A stretch of DNA of 64,000 bases from an uncultured Lachnospiraceae bacterium (GCA_910588775.1 CAJURH010000002.1:124001-188000); one strand, 5' to 3'; shown: positions 17,635 through 26,513, numbered from the stretch's first letter. Notes: a model not told the origin generated them from the letters alone. A program made the numbers and translations.

Positions 17635-18135
17635 AGTAAACCTCCATGTTGTATCATTGGTATTCCCTTCCTTATTCAGTTATAACATTTGCCCTATGGT
17701 CAGTCAAGGAAATTTTTAATTGGATTCAAGTCAATTCGCGTTTTTCTTGATTCTTTTAAATATATAGAATATAATATTACAAATACAGGCATAACAACCA
17801 TCCTATGTTTACAAAGAGGGGATTTTATTGTTACGGCTGTAGAGCGGATGGAGTTTTTTGAATAACGGAAATGAACTAAATTTTTAAAATAAAAATTGCA
17901 TTTACATAAAAAGAAAGCGCTTATTTTGTAATTGGGGTCGCCGTAAGAAACAAACATATATGCGGTGGGCGCGGAGTGTTCAGGCATCCTTCTATAATTT
18001 CTGCTGAGAAAACAAATTTATTTATTCATTTGCTTTGTTACGTTGCATTTTTGGATCGTAGTAAAAATATAGATGAAACAAAATATATAAGGAAATACCG
18101 GAAGGAGAATTGCCATAATTGGCATATTAAAGACA
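17635..18135. other. Gene-free stretch upstream of the secreted-protein gene
   Basis: It contains the prs promoter on the minus strand and the left inverted repeat of the cassette at 17979-18012. The rest is AT-rich. An open frame at 17976-18239 runs through the inverted repeat and overlaps the secreted-protein gene out of frame, without a ribosome site, so I do not call it. Confidence 0.6.
17680..17707 (-). promoter_or_regulatory. prs promoter
   Basis: Leftward TTGACT (17707-17702), 17-bp spacer, TATAAC (17685-17680), 46 bp before the prs start. Confidence 0.7.
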
Positions 18136-18900
18136 ATGAAAAAAATAAAAAAAGTGATATTCCTGTGTTTTACAATGTTGACGTTGGGGTTCGTATTGCC
18201 CATGATGGCGTTGAAAGTAGAGGCAGCGACAAAATTTAATGTTACAAATACAAACATAAAGAAAGCGCTTAATAATTATTCTATCCGTATCACAATCGAT
18301 CAGAAGGAACAACGCTTCGTGATTCGGAACAAAGAAATAAAAAAATTTTCCGTTAACTCTAAAAAATATTCAAACAACAGAAAACAGATGACCGTGAAAG
18401 CAACCGTTTATATCGACCGCAAAATAGCGACTGTTAAGAGCCCCGTTACGATGAAATATTCTTTAAAAAGGAATAAATGGAAATTATCTACTGTGAAATT
18501 TGGGAGAGCCTCCCTTTCAAGCGTAAATCTGAGAGGAACCTGGACGGGGAACTATGTGGCGAGACAGGGAGAGACAAGGGCAAGGTTGGCAATAAATCAG
18601 GTTTCCAAAGATGGTTATGCAGTCGGCAAGTTTTATTTTTCCGCAACTCCCACAAATCCCAAAGTTCCATCTGGTTCTTATACAATCGTAGGAGGTTACG
18701 ATAAAAAAACAGGAAAGGTAACTTTTGCGGGTGACGAATGGATCACGAGACCTTCTGGATACGATCTCTTGGATTTTTATTGCTATTTGGATTTAAGAAA
18801 CAAAAAGATAAAATCCTATAGCAATTCTTTGGTTCTTACAAAAAATTAGGAAAAAAGTTTCAATATTTTTCTCAGCAGAAATTATAGAAGAATGCCTGAA
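17979..18900. mobile_element. Cassette framed by 34-nt inverted repeats carrying one secreted-protein gene
   Basis: The 34 nt at 17979-18012 (starting TTCAGGCATCCTTCTATAAT) recur in inverted orientation at 18867-18900 with a single mismatch. Between them is one AT-rich gene for a secreted protein and no transposase. The contrast with the GC-richer neighbours and the long terminal repeats suggest an acquired, non-autonomous mobile unit. No target-site duplication is evident, so the mechanism is open. Confidence 0.5.
18136..18849 (+). CDS. Secreted protein of unknown function inside inverted-repeat cassette
   Basis: A 237-residue protein with a clear signal peptide: MKKIKKVIF, a hydrophobic core to about residue 26, and cleavage probably after VEA. 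The mature part is basic and Lys/Ser/Thr/Tyr-rich with alternating strands, and the C-terminal half (LRGTWTGNYVARQGETRARL onward) resembles a small beta-barrel or lipocalin-like extracellular fold, though I recognise no family. The ribosome site is weak. Codon use is AT-rich compared with prs and the radical SAM gene on either side, consistent with transfer. Confidence 0.75.
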   Translation: MKKIKKVIFLCFTMLTLGFVLPMMALKVEAATKFNVTNTNIKKALNNYSIRITIDQKEQRFVIRNKEIKKFSVNSKKYSNNRKQMTVKATVYIDRKIATVKSPVTMKYSLKRNKWKLSTVKFGRASLSSVNLRGTWTGNYVARQGETRARLAINQVSKDGYAVGKFYFSATPTNPKVPSGSYTIVGGYDKKTGKVTFAGDEWITRPSGYDLLDFYCYLDLRNKKIKSYSNSLVLTKN

Positions 18901-19397
18901 AATTTGGTTTTGACGCGGCCCCAAAGCGTCACCGGATTTTTTGGCGTCTGGCGCTCTCTGTTCGTCTTCACTTATTTCTCTTAATATTCCAAGAATTTCT
19001 GGTGATATACGTATTTGGTGATGTGTTTTCAGAAATATTCGCATATTGGATTCCATTGTAATATAAAATTTTGCCATGCCACATGGCGACTAGATGAATC
19101 TTGATTGGGACAGAGACTGTAAAAATGTTATGCAGTTAACAGTTCCAGAAATCTCTTTTTGAAATTTTCCCCTATAAACTGAAAACTTATTCATAAGATT
19201 CCTGAATTGAATGCGGGACAGATATTCGCGAGATGTTTTTGACAGGGCGGGCAGGTGGCGAAATGGGTTTAGGCTTCACTGTAGTCAGAAAATAAGCAAA
19301 TCATGTAAACGCCGTTGCTCTGGGAGTGCATTGGAAATTTATTGCTTTTTTACCTATTAATTGGTATGATAGGAAAAGTGAATGGAGTGTAAATCGT
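18850..19397. other. Gene-free stretch, possible degenerate coding remnant
   Basis: It includes the right inverted repeat (18867-18900) and the promoter at 19342-19370. A leftward open frame from 19077 (MAKFYITMESNMRIFLKTHH) continues through the inverted repeat into the antisense of the cassette gene. Its first 60 residues look protein-like, so it may be the 5' remnant of a gene interrupted by the cassette, but there is no good ribosome site. About 19090-19340 shows nothing recognisable. Confidence 0.45.
19342..19370 (+). promoter_or_regulatory. Promoter of the radical SAM-der-plsY-gpsA operon
   Basis: TTGCTT (19342-19347), 17-bp spacer, TATGAT (19365-19370), 27 bp before the ATG. Confidence 0.65.
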
Positions 19398-20819
19398 ATG
19401 GCAGATAAGAAAATAGCCTTCAAAGGCCATGTAATCAAGTCCATAAAAGAGGGCGGCATAGCTCAGGAGATAGGACTTGCTCCGGGAGATCGGCTGCTGG
19501 AAATCAACGGACGGCCAATCCGGGATGTTTTTGATTATGAATACGAGATGCGGGAAGAATATGTGGAATTGACTGTGGAGAAATCAGACGGGGAGCAGTG
19601 GATCTGCGAAGTGGAAAAAAGTTATGAAGAAGAGCTGGGGGCGGAATTTGAAAACGGACTGATGGATGATTACCGTTCCTGTTCCAACCGATGCATATTC
19701 TGTTTTATCGACCAGATGCCTCCGGGAATGCGGGACACTTTATATTTTAAAGACGACGATTCCCGGCTTTCTTTTCTTCAGGGAAATTATATTACGCTGA
19801 CCAACATGAACCAGGAGGAACTGGAGCGGGTGGCGCGATATCATTTTTCACCCATCAACGTTTCCGTCCACACCACAGATCCTCAGTTGCGCTGTCAGAT
19901 GCTGCACAATCGTTTTGCGGGGGATGTTATGGAGAAAATGAATTTCCTTGCGCGGGCGGGCATAGAGCTGAATGGTCAGATTGTGCTCTGCAAAGGCTTC
20001 AATGATGGAGAAGCGTTGGAGCGAACCATTGGGGATTTGGCAAAACTGTTTCCCCATATGAGAAGCCTTTCCGTGGTTCCGGTGGGACTGACCCGGTATC
20101 GGCAAGGGCTTGCGTCACTGCAGCCTTTTAACCGCAAAGAGGCCGGGGAGACGCTGGATACGATTGAGAAATGGCAGAGAGATTTGCGGCAGAAGACAGG
20201 CGTGGGCTTTGTCTATGCCGGCGACGAGTGGTATCTTCTGGCTGGCCGTCCGCTGCCGTCCCAGGAAAGTTACGACGGCTATCCCCAGTTGGAAAATGGG
20301 GTGGGGATGCTGCGGCTTTTGGAAGAAGAATTTATGGAAGCGCTGGAGAGGCAAAAGGGCGATGACCGAAAGATTCACGGAAGCCTTGCCACGGGAGAGT
20401 TGGCCGCGCCTTTTCTGGATAAATATATGAAAAAACTGAAGCAAAAATTTCCACAGGTCCATATACAGGCATTTCCCGTGAAAAATCGTTTTTTCGGGGA
20501 AAACATTACCGTGTCTGGGCTGTTGACCGGGCGGGATTTATGGGAGCAGCTAAAAGGAAAGTCCTTAGGGGAGAAACTTCTGATTCCCTGTAACATGCTG
20601 CGCAGTGGAGAGGAAGTTTTTCTGGATGATTGGACTGTGGAGGAGTTGGAGCGGCGCTTAAAAACGCCAGTGGCTGTGACAGACCCTTCCGGTGAGGACT
20701 TGTTGCAGGCGGCGCTGACGGGTCCGGTAAATGGAAAGCATAAAAGGAGACAGATATATGAGCAAACCGATAGTGGCCATTGTGGGAAGGCCGAATGTGG
20801 GGAAATCCACCCTGTTTAA
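19398..20819 (+). CDS. DUF512 PDZ-radical SAM protein
   Basis: A 473-residue protein with an N-terminal PDZ domain (about residues 8-60, GLAPGDRLLEINGRPI), a radical SAM core with the cluster motif CSNRCIFCF near residue 95, and a C-terminal DUF512 domain. Family members are widespread in Clostridia and cyanobacteria, usually beside der, and the substrate is unknown. ATG 19398 follows GGAGTG. The last 20 codons overlap der by 62 bp, longer than expected. The tail after ALTGPV may be a read-on extension or result from a small frameshift. Confidence 0.88.
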   Translation: MADKKIAFKGHVIKSIKEGGIAQEIGLAPGDRLLEINGRPIRDVFDYEYEMREEYVELTVEKSDGEQWICEVEKSYEEELGAEFENGLMDDYRSCSNRCIFCFIDQMPPGMRDTLYFKDDDSRLSFLQGNYITLTNMNQEELERVARYHFSPINVSVHTTDPQLRCQMLHNRFAGDVMEKMNFLARAGIELNGQIVLCKGFNDGEALERTIGDLAKLFPHMRSLSVVPVGLTRYRQGLASLQPFNRKEAGETLDTIEKWQRDLRQKTGVGFVYAGDEWYLLAGRPLPSQESYDGYPQLENGVGMLRLLEEEFMEALERQKGDDRKIHGSLATGELAAPFLDKYMKKLKQKFPQVHIQAFPVKNRFFGENITVSGLLTGRDLWEQLKGKSLGEKLLIPCNMLRSGEEVFLDDWTVEELERRLKTPVAVTDPSGEDLLQAALTGPVNGKHKRRQIYEQTDSGHCGKAECGEIHPV

Positions 20820-22083
20820 CGTACTGGCCGGAGAGAAGATTTCCATTGTGAAAGAAACCCCCGGCGTGACCAGGGACCGTATTTACGCGGACGTGGAATG
20901 GCTGGGAAAGCGTTTTACTCTGATTGATACAGGCGGCATTGAGCCGGACAGCAGCGATGTGATTTTATCCCAGATGCGTGATCAGGCCCAGATTGCCATA
21001 GACACCGCGGATGTCATTATTTTTTTGACGGACGTGCGCCAGGGCGTGGTGGACGCAGACTCCAAAGTGGCGGACATGCTGCGCCGGAGCAAGAAGCCGG
21101 TGGCGTTGGCGGTTAACAAAGTGGATAACCAGAAATTTGATGTAGATGTCTACGAATTTTACAATCTGGGCATGGGAGATCCGCTTCCCATCTCGGCTTC
21201 AGGCAAACTGGGTCTGGGAGAGCTGCTGGACCGGGTGATTGAGAGTTTTCCCGAGGGCGCTGGAGAGGACGAAGAGTCGGATATTCCGCGGATTGCCATT
21301 ATAGGAAAGCCGAATGTGGGGAAATCTTCTATTGTGAATAAAATATTGGGCCAGGACCGGGTGATTGTGTCCGACATCGCCGGAACTACCAGAGACGCCG
21401 TTGACACGAAGGTAAAACGCGCTGGACAGGAGTATGTGTTGATTGACACGGCGGGGCTTCGCAGGAAGAGTAAAGTCCGGGAAGATCTGGAGCGGTACAG
21501 CGTAATCCGGGCGGTGACGGCGGTGGAGCGCGCAGACGTGGCGATGATTGTGATTGACGCGGCGGAAGGCATTACAGAGCAGGATGCGAAGATTGCGGGC
21601 ATTGCCCATGAGAAAGGCAAAGGCGTCATTGTGGCGGTGAATAAATGGGATAAGGTGGAAAAGGACGAGAAAACCATCTATCGTCACACGGAGCGCATTC
21701 GGCAGGTTCTCTCCTTCATGCCCTATGCTAAAATAATCTTTATATCTGCCAAAACCGGACAGCGGCTTTCGCGCTTGTTTGAAACCATCGACACAGTAAT
21801 TCAGAATCATGCCTTGCGGATACAGACGGGGGTTTTAAACGAGATTCTCACCGAGGCGGTGGCCTTGCAGCAACCGCCTTCCGATAAGGGCAAACGGCTG
21901 AAAATCTACTATATGACGCAGGTTTCAGTGAAGCCGCCCACATTTGTGCTCTTCGTAAATAGCAAGAAGCTGATGCATTTTTCTTACACCCGGTATCTGG
22001 AAAACCGTGTCCGGGACGCGTTTGGATTTGAAGGGACTCCGCTGAGATTTCTGATTAGAGAGCGTAAGGAGATGGGAAAATGA
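20758..22083 (+). CDS. der: Ribosome-associated GTPase Der (EngA)
   Basis: A 441-residue GTPase with two tandem G domains, needed for 50S assembly. P loops GRPNVGKSTLFN (residue about 9) and GKPNVGKSSIVN (about 185), two DTxG motifs, NKVDN and NKWDK, followed by the C-terminal KH-like domain (KLMHFSYTRYLENRVRDAFGF). ATG 20758 follows AAAGGAGACAG and lies inside the end of the previous gene. ATGA overlap with plsY. Confidence 0.96.
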   Translation: MSKPIVAIVGRPNVGKSTLFNVLAGEKISIVKETPGVTRDRIYADVEWLGKRFTLIDTGGIEPDSSDVILSQMRDQAQIAIDTADVIIFLTDVRQGVVDADSKVADMLRRSKKPVALAVNKVDNQKFDVDVYEFYNLGMGDPLPISASGKLGLGELLDRVIESFPEGAGEDEESDIPRIAIIGKPNVGKSSIVNKILGQDRVIVSDIAGTTRDAVDTKVKRAGQEYVLIDTAGLRRKSKVREDLERYSVIRAVTAVERADVAMIVIDAAEGITEQDAKIAGIAHEKGKGVIVAVNKWDKVEKDEKTIYRHTERIRQVLSFMPYAKIIFISAKTGQRLSRLFETIDTVIQNHALRIQTGVLNEILTEAVALQQPPSDKGKRLKIYYMTQVSVKPPTFVLFVNSKKLMHFSYTRYLENRVRDAFGFEGTPLRFLIRERKEMGK

Positions 22084-22724
22084 TTCGGATCGTATGCCTG
22101 TTGATTGGATATATCTTTGGTTTATTCCAGACGTCTTATTTTCTGGGCAAAGCGCATCATATGGATATTCGGGAGCACGGAAGCGGAAACGCCGGAACCA
22201 CCAACGCGCTGCGGACCATGGGCAAGAAAGCGGCCGCCATCACGCTTCTGTGCGATTGCCTGAAGTGTGTATTGACTGTGTGGCTGGTTCGTTGTCTGTT
22301 CAGGGAAAATCATGCGGACATTTTGCCTCTGCTGGAGCTGTACGGGGCGGCGGGATGCATATTAGGGCATAACTTTCCGGTCACCATGGGATTTAAAGGG
22401 GGAAAAGGGATTGCGGCGTCGGTGGGAATGTTACTGGCATTTGACATCCGTCTGTTTCTGATTGCGTCGGTTGTGTTTTTCACGTTGTTTTTCCTTTTCC
22501 GTTACGTATCCCTTTGTTCCATCGCCAGCTATCTGGTGACGATGGCGTTTACCGTGGTTTTTGGGCAGATGGGCCATTACGCTCTGGAAAATAAGGAGCG
22601 GACGGAACTGTATATTGTAATGGGAGCGTTGACATTGCTGGCGATTTACCGGCATCGGGAAAATATCCGGCGGTTGCTCACTGGCGCAGAGAGTAAGGTT
22701 ACATTTTCAAAGCAGGAGGAGTGA
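22080..22724 (+). CDS. plsY: Acyl-phosphate:glycerol-3-phosphate acyltransferase
   Basis: A 214-residue polytopic membrane enzyme that acylates glycerol-3-phosphate, the first step of phospholipid synthesis. GSGNAGTTNALRTMG, GHNFPVTMGFKGGKGIA and several hydrophobic helices are diagnostic. It ends within the ribosome site of gpsA, whose product makes the glycerol-3-phosphate, so the two are functionally coupled. Confidence 0.95.
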   Translation: MIRIVCLLIGYIFGLFQTSYFLGKAHHMDIREHGSGNAGTTNALRTMGKKAAAITLLCDCLKCVLTVWLVRCLFRENHADILPLLELYGAAGCILGHNFPVTMGFKGGKGIAASVGMLLAFDIRLFLIASVVFFTLFFLFRYVSLCSIASYLVTMAFTVVFGQMGHYALENKERTELYIVMGALTLLAIYRHRENIRRLLTGAESKVTFSKQEE

Positions 22725-22726
22725 TT

Positions 22727-23737
22727 ATGGCGAAAATCGGTATATTGGGCGCAGGAAGCTGGGGCACGGCGTTGGCTGCGCTTTTGGATAATAATGGACA
22801 TCAAGTGCAGGTTTGGTCCACCTTTGAAGAAGAGGTCCGGATGCTGAACGAGACCCATGAGCACAGTGAGAAGCTGCCTGGGGTGAAGATTTCCCAGTCC
22901 ATTGTTTTTACCAACGAATTGGAAAAAGCGGTGCAGGACAAAGATGTGATTGTGCTGGCTGTTCCGTCGCCTTTTACCAGAAAGACGGCGCATGAGATTG
23001 GTCCATTTCTGAAACAGGGGCAGCGGGTAGTGAATGTGGCCAAGGGAATTGAAGAAGCTACATTGATGACGCTTAGCGAGATTATTGAAGAAGAGATTCC
23101 CCAGGCGGACGTAAGCGTGCTGTCTGGGCCCAGCCATGCGGAAGAAGTGGGCAGGAGAATTCCCACCACTTGTGTGGTCAGTTCCAAGACCCAGGAAACG
23201 GCGGAGTATCTCCAGTCTATTTTCATGAGTCCAGTATTTCGCGTGTACACCACGCCGGATATGTTGGGCGTGGAGTTGGGGGCGGCGTTGAAAAACGTAA
23301 TCGCGCTGGCGGCCGGGACGGCGGACGGTTTGGGCTACGGGGATAACACGAAGGCGGCTCTGATTACAAGGGGCGTGGCTGAGATCTGTAGATTGGGCGT
23401 GTGCATGGGAGCTAAGATGGAAACTTTCTATGGACTTTCTGGCATGGGGGATCTGATCGTTACATGCGCCAGCGTGCACAGCCGTAACCGGCGGGCCGGT
23501 TTTCTGATTGGACAGGGCAAAACCATGAAAGAAGCTATGGATGAGGTGAAGATGGTGGTGGAGGGCGTCTATTCGGCTAAAGCGGCTAAAGCTCTGGCTG
23601 AAAAACATCAGATAGAGATGCCTATTGTGACGGAAATATGCAAAGTATTATTTGAAGACAAACTTGCCGCCGATGCAGTGAATGATCTGATGCTGCGGGA
23701 TAAGAAAGTGGAGTCGCCGGCATTGCCCTGGGAATAA
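22727..23737 (+). CDS. gpsA: Glycerol-3-phosphate dehydrogenase (NAD(P)+)
   Basis: A 336-residue enzyme reducing dihydroxyacetone phosphate. The Rossmann motif GILGAGSWGTALA starts at residue 5. SGPSHAEEV, the catalytic Lys in LGAALKNVIALAAG, and GLSGMGDLIVTC are present. The ATG after AGGAGGAGTGATT is preferred to a GTG two codons upstream that overlaps the plsY stop. Confidence 0.96.
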   Translation: MAKIGILGAGSWGTALAALLDNNGHQVQVWSTFEEEVRMLNETHEHSEKLPGVKISQSIVFTNELEKAVQDKDVIVLAVPSPFTRKTAHEIGPFLKQGQRVVNVAKGIEEATLMTLSEIIEEEIPQADVSVLSGPSHAEEVGRRIPTTCVVSSKTQETAEYLQSIFMSPVFRVYTTPDMLGVELGAALKNVIALAAGTADGLGYGDNTKAALITRGVAEICRLGVCMGAKMETFYGLSGMGDLIVTCASVHSRNRRAGFLIGQGKTMKEAMDEVKMVVEGVYSAKAAKALAEKHQIEMPIVTEICKVLFEDKLAADAVNDLMLRDKKVESPALPWE

Positions 23738-23772
23738 TGAATGTTTTAAGAAGTGGCTGGGAAGATGAGAAA

Positions 23773-23801
23773 GGGAACAGGGCCAATGTGGCCCGGCTCC
23801 C
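23773..23801. terminator. GC-rich hairpin between convergent gpsA and aldo/keto reductase
   Basis: GGGA...GGGCC pairs with GGCCC...TCCC around AATGT. There is no T run, so termination is only suggested by position. Confidence 0.4.
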
Positions 23802-23803
23802 GG

Positions 23804-24646
23804 TCAGAAGGCTACGTCCTTTAGGTCGTCTGGGATGGAGGCGCTGCGGAAATCCCGGTTAAGCTGGTCGATGGCGTCCATGTCTTCCGCTTCCAGTTCG
23901 AAGTCGAAGATTTCCCCATTGCTGATAATGCGCTGTTCCTGTGTGGATTTGGGAATGACGGCCACGCCCTTTTGCAAAATCCATCGTAGGCCAATCTGGG
24001 CGGGCGTTTTTCCGTATTTTGTGGCCAGAATGCAAATCACGTCGTCATCCAGGTAGGCGCCCCGCGCCAACGGCGCATATGCCTGTACGGCAATTCCTTT
24101 GGATTGACAGTAATCTAATGTTTTCTTCTGGTACCAGTAAGGATGGAATTCAATCTGGTTAACGGCGGGAGTGATTTCTGATATGCTGGACAGCTCTTCC
24201 AGATGGCGGGGTTCAAAGTTGCTTACGCCGATGGAACGGGCTTTTCCTTCTTTATATAGTTTTTCCAGTTCTTTCCAGGTGCTCAAATAGCAGCCGGGAA
24301 CTGGCCAGTGGATTAGGTATAGATCTACGTAATCGGTCATCAGCCTTTCCAGGCTTCTGGAAAAAGGGCCTTCCACGTCGCCCAGTCTTTGGGCGTTATT
24401 CCAGATTTTGGTGGTGATGAAGAGTTCTTCCCGTTTGCAGTGGCATTCCCGGATGCCCCTGCCCACGCCGTCTTCATTTTTGTAGGCGGAGGCTGTGTCG
24501 ATGAGACGGTAGCCAGCATTTATTGCACAGTTGATTGCGCGCTCCACTTCCCGTTCGCCAGTTGCCTTATATACGCCAAGACCCAAAAGGGGCATCTCAT
24601 TTCCTGAATTTAACTTTATTGTTTTTGTCAAAATTGTTGCTGACAT
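23804..24646 (-). CDS. Aldo/keto reductase
   Basis: A 280-residue NADPH-dependent reductase of the AKR5-like bacterial type. The catalytic tetrad is visible: Asp and Tyr in DTASAYKNE, Lys in FITTKIWN, His in LIHWPVPG; IPKSTQEQRI binds the cofactor phosphate. Substrate cannot be inferred. ATG follows AAGGAGGTTGAT. It stands alone between the gpsA operon and the nickel/Wood-Ljungdahl region. Confidence 0.93.
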   Translation of the reverse strand: MSATILTKTIKLNSGNEMPLLGLGVYKATGEREVERAINCAINAGYRLIDTASAYKNEDGVGRGIRECHCKREELFITTKIWNNAQRLGDVEGPFSRSLERLMTDYVDLYLIHWPVPGCYLSTWKELEKLYKEGKARSIGVSNFEPRHLEELSSISEITPAVNQIEFHPYWYQKKTLDYCQSKGIAVQAYAPLARGAYLDDDVICILATKYGKTPAQIGLRWILQKGVAVIPKSTQEQRIISNGEIFDFELEAEDMDAIDQLNRDFRSASIPDDLKDVAF

Positions 24647-25005
24647 ATCAACCTCCTTAAACGTGAATCGCTGTCCGTGTTCCTGGATTTGCCGGGAATG
24701 TCCGGCGTCAATCAGAGACAATTATTCGTGGAGTATACCATATAAATGTGAAGTTAATGCAAGAAAAGTATTACAAAAATAATAAATCCCGTCTGTGTGG
24801 CCGACACATGCGTATAAGCGTTTTTACGTAATTTGGTATAGATTTCCGAAAAAGTTTTTGTGTTTTTTATAAAAAATTAATAAGATTTCCTTGAAAAAAA
24901 TCCGATAAGGTTGTATAATTACAAGCACTTGATAAATTCATGCCAAGAATGGACTTTACACAAAATATTCTGTGGAAGTCAGGCCGTTATAGAAAGGAGC
25001 GGGAT
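24647..25005. other. Divergent intergenic region before the nickel/C1 genes
   Basis: It contains a TATACT box on the minus strand (24737-24732) that may serve the aldo/keto reductase, and a strong rightward promoter at 24891-24919. No ORF or riboswitch is recognised in the remainder. Confidence 0.55.
24891..24919 (+). promoter_or_regulatory. Promoter for His-rich protein-cooT-metF
   Basis: TTGAAA (24891-24896), 17-bp spacer, TATAAT (24914-24919), 87 bp before the first ATG. Confidence 0.75.
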
Positions 25006-25353
25006 ATGCATTTAATTAAAGATGAAAATGGTAATGTTATTTCCCATGACCATGGACACGGAGAACAGCAGGGCTGCCCTCACGGCCATAACCATGAACA
25101 CTGTGGTCATCATCACGGAGATGGATGCCAAAGCGGAGATTGTAAACAGGAAACGGTGGCTGTACTCGCCTACATGGTGCAGCACAATGAGCATCATGCT
25201 GCAGAGCTGGATCAGATGGCGGATAATTTGGAAAAATTAGAGATGTTTGATGCAGCCAGGACCATTCGGGATGGAGTTGCGGATTTCCAGAAGGCGAATA
25301 TGCGCTTTAGTTTGGCTCTGGCTCAGGTCAAAGAGCAGATAAAGGAGGCATAG
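25006..25353 (+). CDS. His-rich putative nickel-binding protein (CooJ-like)
   Basis: A 115-residue protein. Residues about 12-43 are dominated by His with Gly, Asp and Cys (HDHGHGEQQG, HGHNHEHCGHHHGDG), a strong soft-metal site. The rest is helical with a few more His (MVQHNEHHAAELDQ). In Rhodospirillum rubrum CODH maturation uses CooC, CooT and the His-rich CooJ. Here it sits 3 bp upstream of cooT and ahead of cooC/cooS, so nickel storage or delivery for CODH/ACS is the best guess. Homology to CooJ itself is not established. ATG follows AAAGGAGCGGG. Confidence 0.75.
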   Translation: MHLIKDENGNVISHDHGHGEQQGCPHGHNHEHCGHHHGDGCQSGDCKQETVAVLAYMVQHNEHHAAELDQMADNLEKLEMFDAARTIRDGVADFQKANMRFSLALAQVKEQIKEA

Positions 25354-25356
25354 ACC

Positions 25357-25542
25357 ATGTGCTTGGCAACGGTGATTCGAAAAAAGGACGGAAGTACAAT
25401 TCTGAAAAATGTAAGTCGGATTGACGTGGAGGGAGAGACTTTGCGCATTCGGGATGTGATGGGAGACGAGAAAGAGGTCCAGGGAACGATACGAATGGTG
25501 GATTTGGCTAACAGTATTGTAGAATTGGAATGTGTGGAATGA
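25357..25542 (+). CDS. cooT: CooT family nickel-binding protein
   Basis: A 61-residue protein starting MCLATVIRKKDGS. Cys2 is the conserved nickel ligand of CooT dimers, and the remaining strands (VSRIDVEGETLRIRDVMGDE) fit the small beta-barrel fold annotated as CooT or predicted RNA-binding. It is 3 bp downstream of the His-rich gene and upstream of metF, cooC and CODH. Role in nickel supply to CODH is by family and context. Confidence 0.8.
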   Translation: MCLATVIRKKDGSTILKNVSRIDVEGETLRIRDVMGDEKEVQGTIRMVDLANSIVELECVE

Positions 25543-25598
25543 ATGTAGATCGAGTGCAAGTAGGCTGCAAAGAGGCTTTTATGCAGAGGTAGAGCGGT

Positions 25599-26513
25599 AT
25601 GAGTAAGCGTTTGGCAGAAATGATGAAGGAGAGGACGCTTCTTTCTTTTGAAGTGTTCCCGCCGAAGACAGACAAGGGGTTGGATAAGCTGGAAGAATGT
25701 CTGGAGCATTTGTATGCTTTTCGTCCGGATTATGTTTCCTGTACATATGGAGCCGGCGGAACCAACGTGGGCAAAAATATGGATGTCTGTAAAATGATTC
25801 GGAAAGCGGACAATGACACAGTTCCCGTTACGCATTTTACCTGCATAGGCAATACAAAAGAGGAAATCAAAGAAAAGCTTCAGAATTATCTGGACAATGG
25901 CATCGATCATATGTTGGCGGTGAGGGGTGACCTCCCGGAAGGTTGGTCGGGCACAGGCGGCGATTTCTCGTATGCTACGGATTTAGTCAGCTATGTTCGC
26001 AAAGAGTTTGGGGATAAGTTTGAGATTGCTGTGGCTGGTTCACCAGAGGGGCATATAGCTTGTCGAACATTGGAAGCGGATATTGCTCATTTGAAGCAGA
26101 AACAGGATGAAGGCGCGGATTATATCATGACGCAGCTTACCTTTGACATGGAGCAGTTTAAATATTGGCTGGACGCTATCCGGTCGGCAGGCATTACCAT
26201 GCCAGTTGATGTGGGAGTGATGCCTGTTTTGAACAGAGAATCTGTGATTAATATGTGTCTGTCACGCAATGGCTGCGCAATTCCCCGTAAATTGGCGGAG
26301 GTGATTTCGCACCATTGGTTTGATGTGGATGAAAACGGGAATAAGCGCCAGGATGTATTGGATGCATTTCGTGAAGAGGGAATCGAGTATACAGTGGACC
26401 AGATCCTGCAGTATATGGCTCTGGGAGTGGATGGCATACATTTGTACGCGCTGAATACCTGGAAAAATTCCACGGAGATTTTAAATAAAGCTGGTATCCG
26501 CTCAGTTGTTTGA
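25599..26513 (+). CDS. metF: Methylenetetrahydrofolate reductase
   Basis: A 304-residue flavoprotein that reduces methylene-THF to methyl-THF, the last step of the methyl branch. LLSFEVFPPKT near residue 15 holds the catalytic Glu, and THFTCIGNTKEEI and AVRGDLP form the FAD and folate sites. No metV or rnfC2 gene adjoins it, unlike several other acetogens. It lies between cooT and cooC. The electron donor cannot be told from sequence alone. Confidence 0.93.
   Translation: MSKRLAEMMKERTLLSFEVFPPKTDKGLDKLEECLEHLYAFRPDYVSCTYGAGGTNVGKNMDVCKMIRKADNDTVPVTHFTCIGNTKEEIKEKLQNYLDNGIDHMLAVRGDLPEGWSGTGGDFSYATDLVSYVRKEFGDKFEIAVAGSPEGHIACRTLEADIAHLKQKQDEGADYIMTQLTFDMEQFKYWLDAIRSAGITMPVDVGVMPVLNRESVINMCLSRNGCAIPRKLAEVISHHWFDVDENGNKRQDVLDAFREEGIEYTVDQILQYMALGVDGIHLYALNTWKNSTEILNKAGIRSVV

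Noticed and set aside
17976..18239. 87-codon frame overlapping the left inverted repeat
   Set aside because: It runs through the repeat and overlaps the secreted-protein gene out of frame, with no ribosome site.
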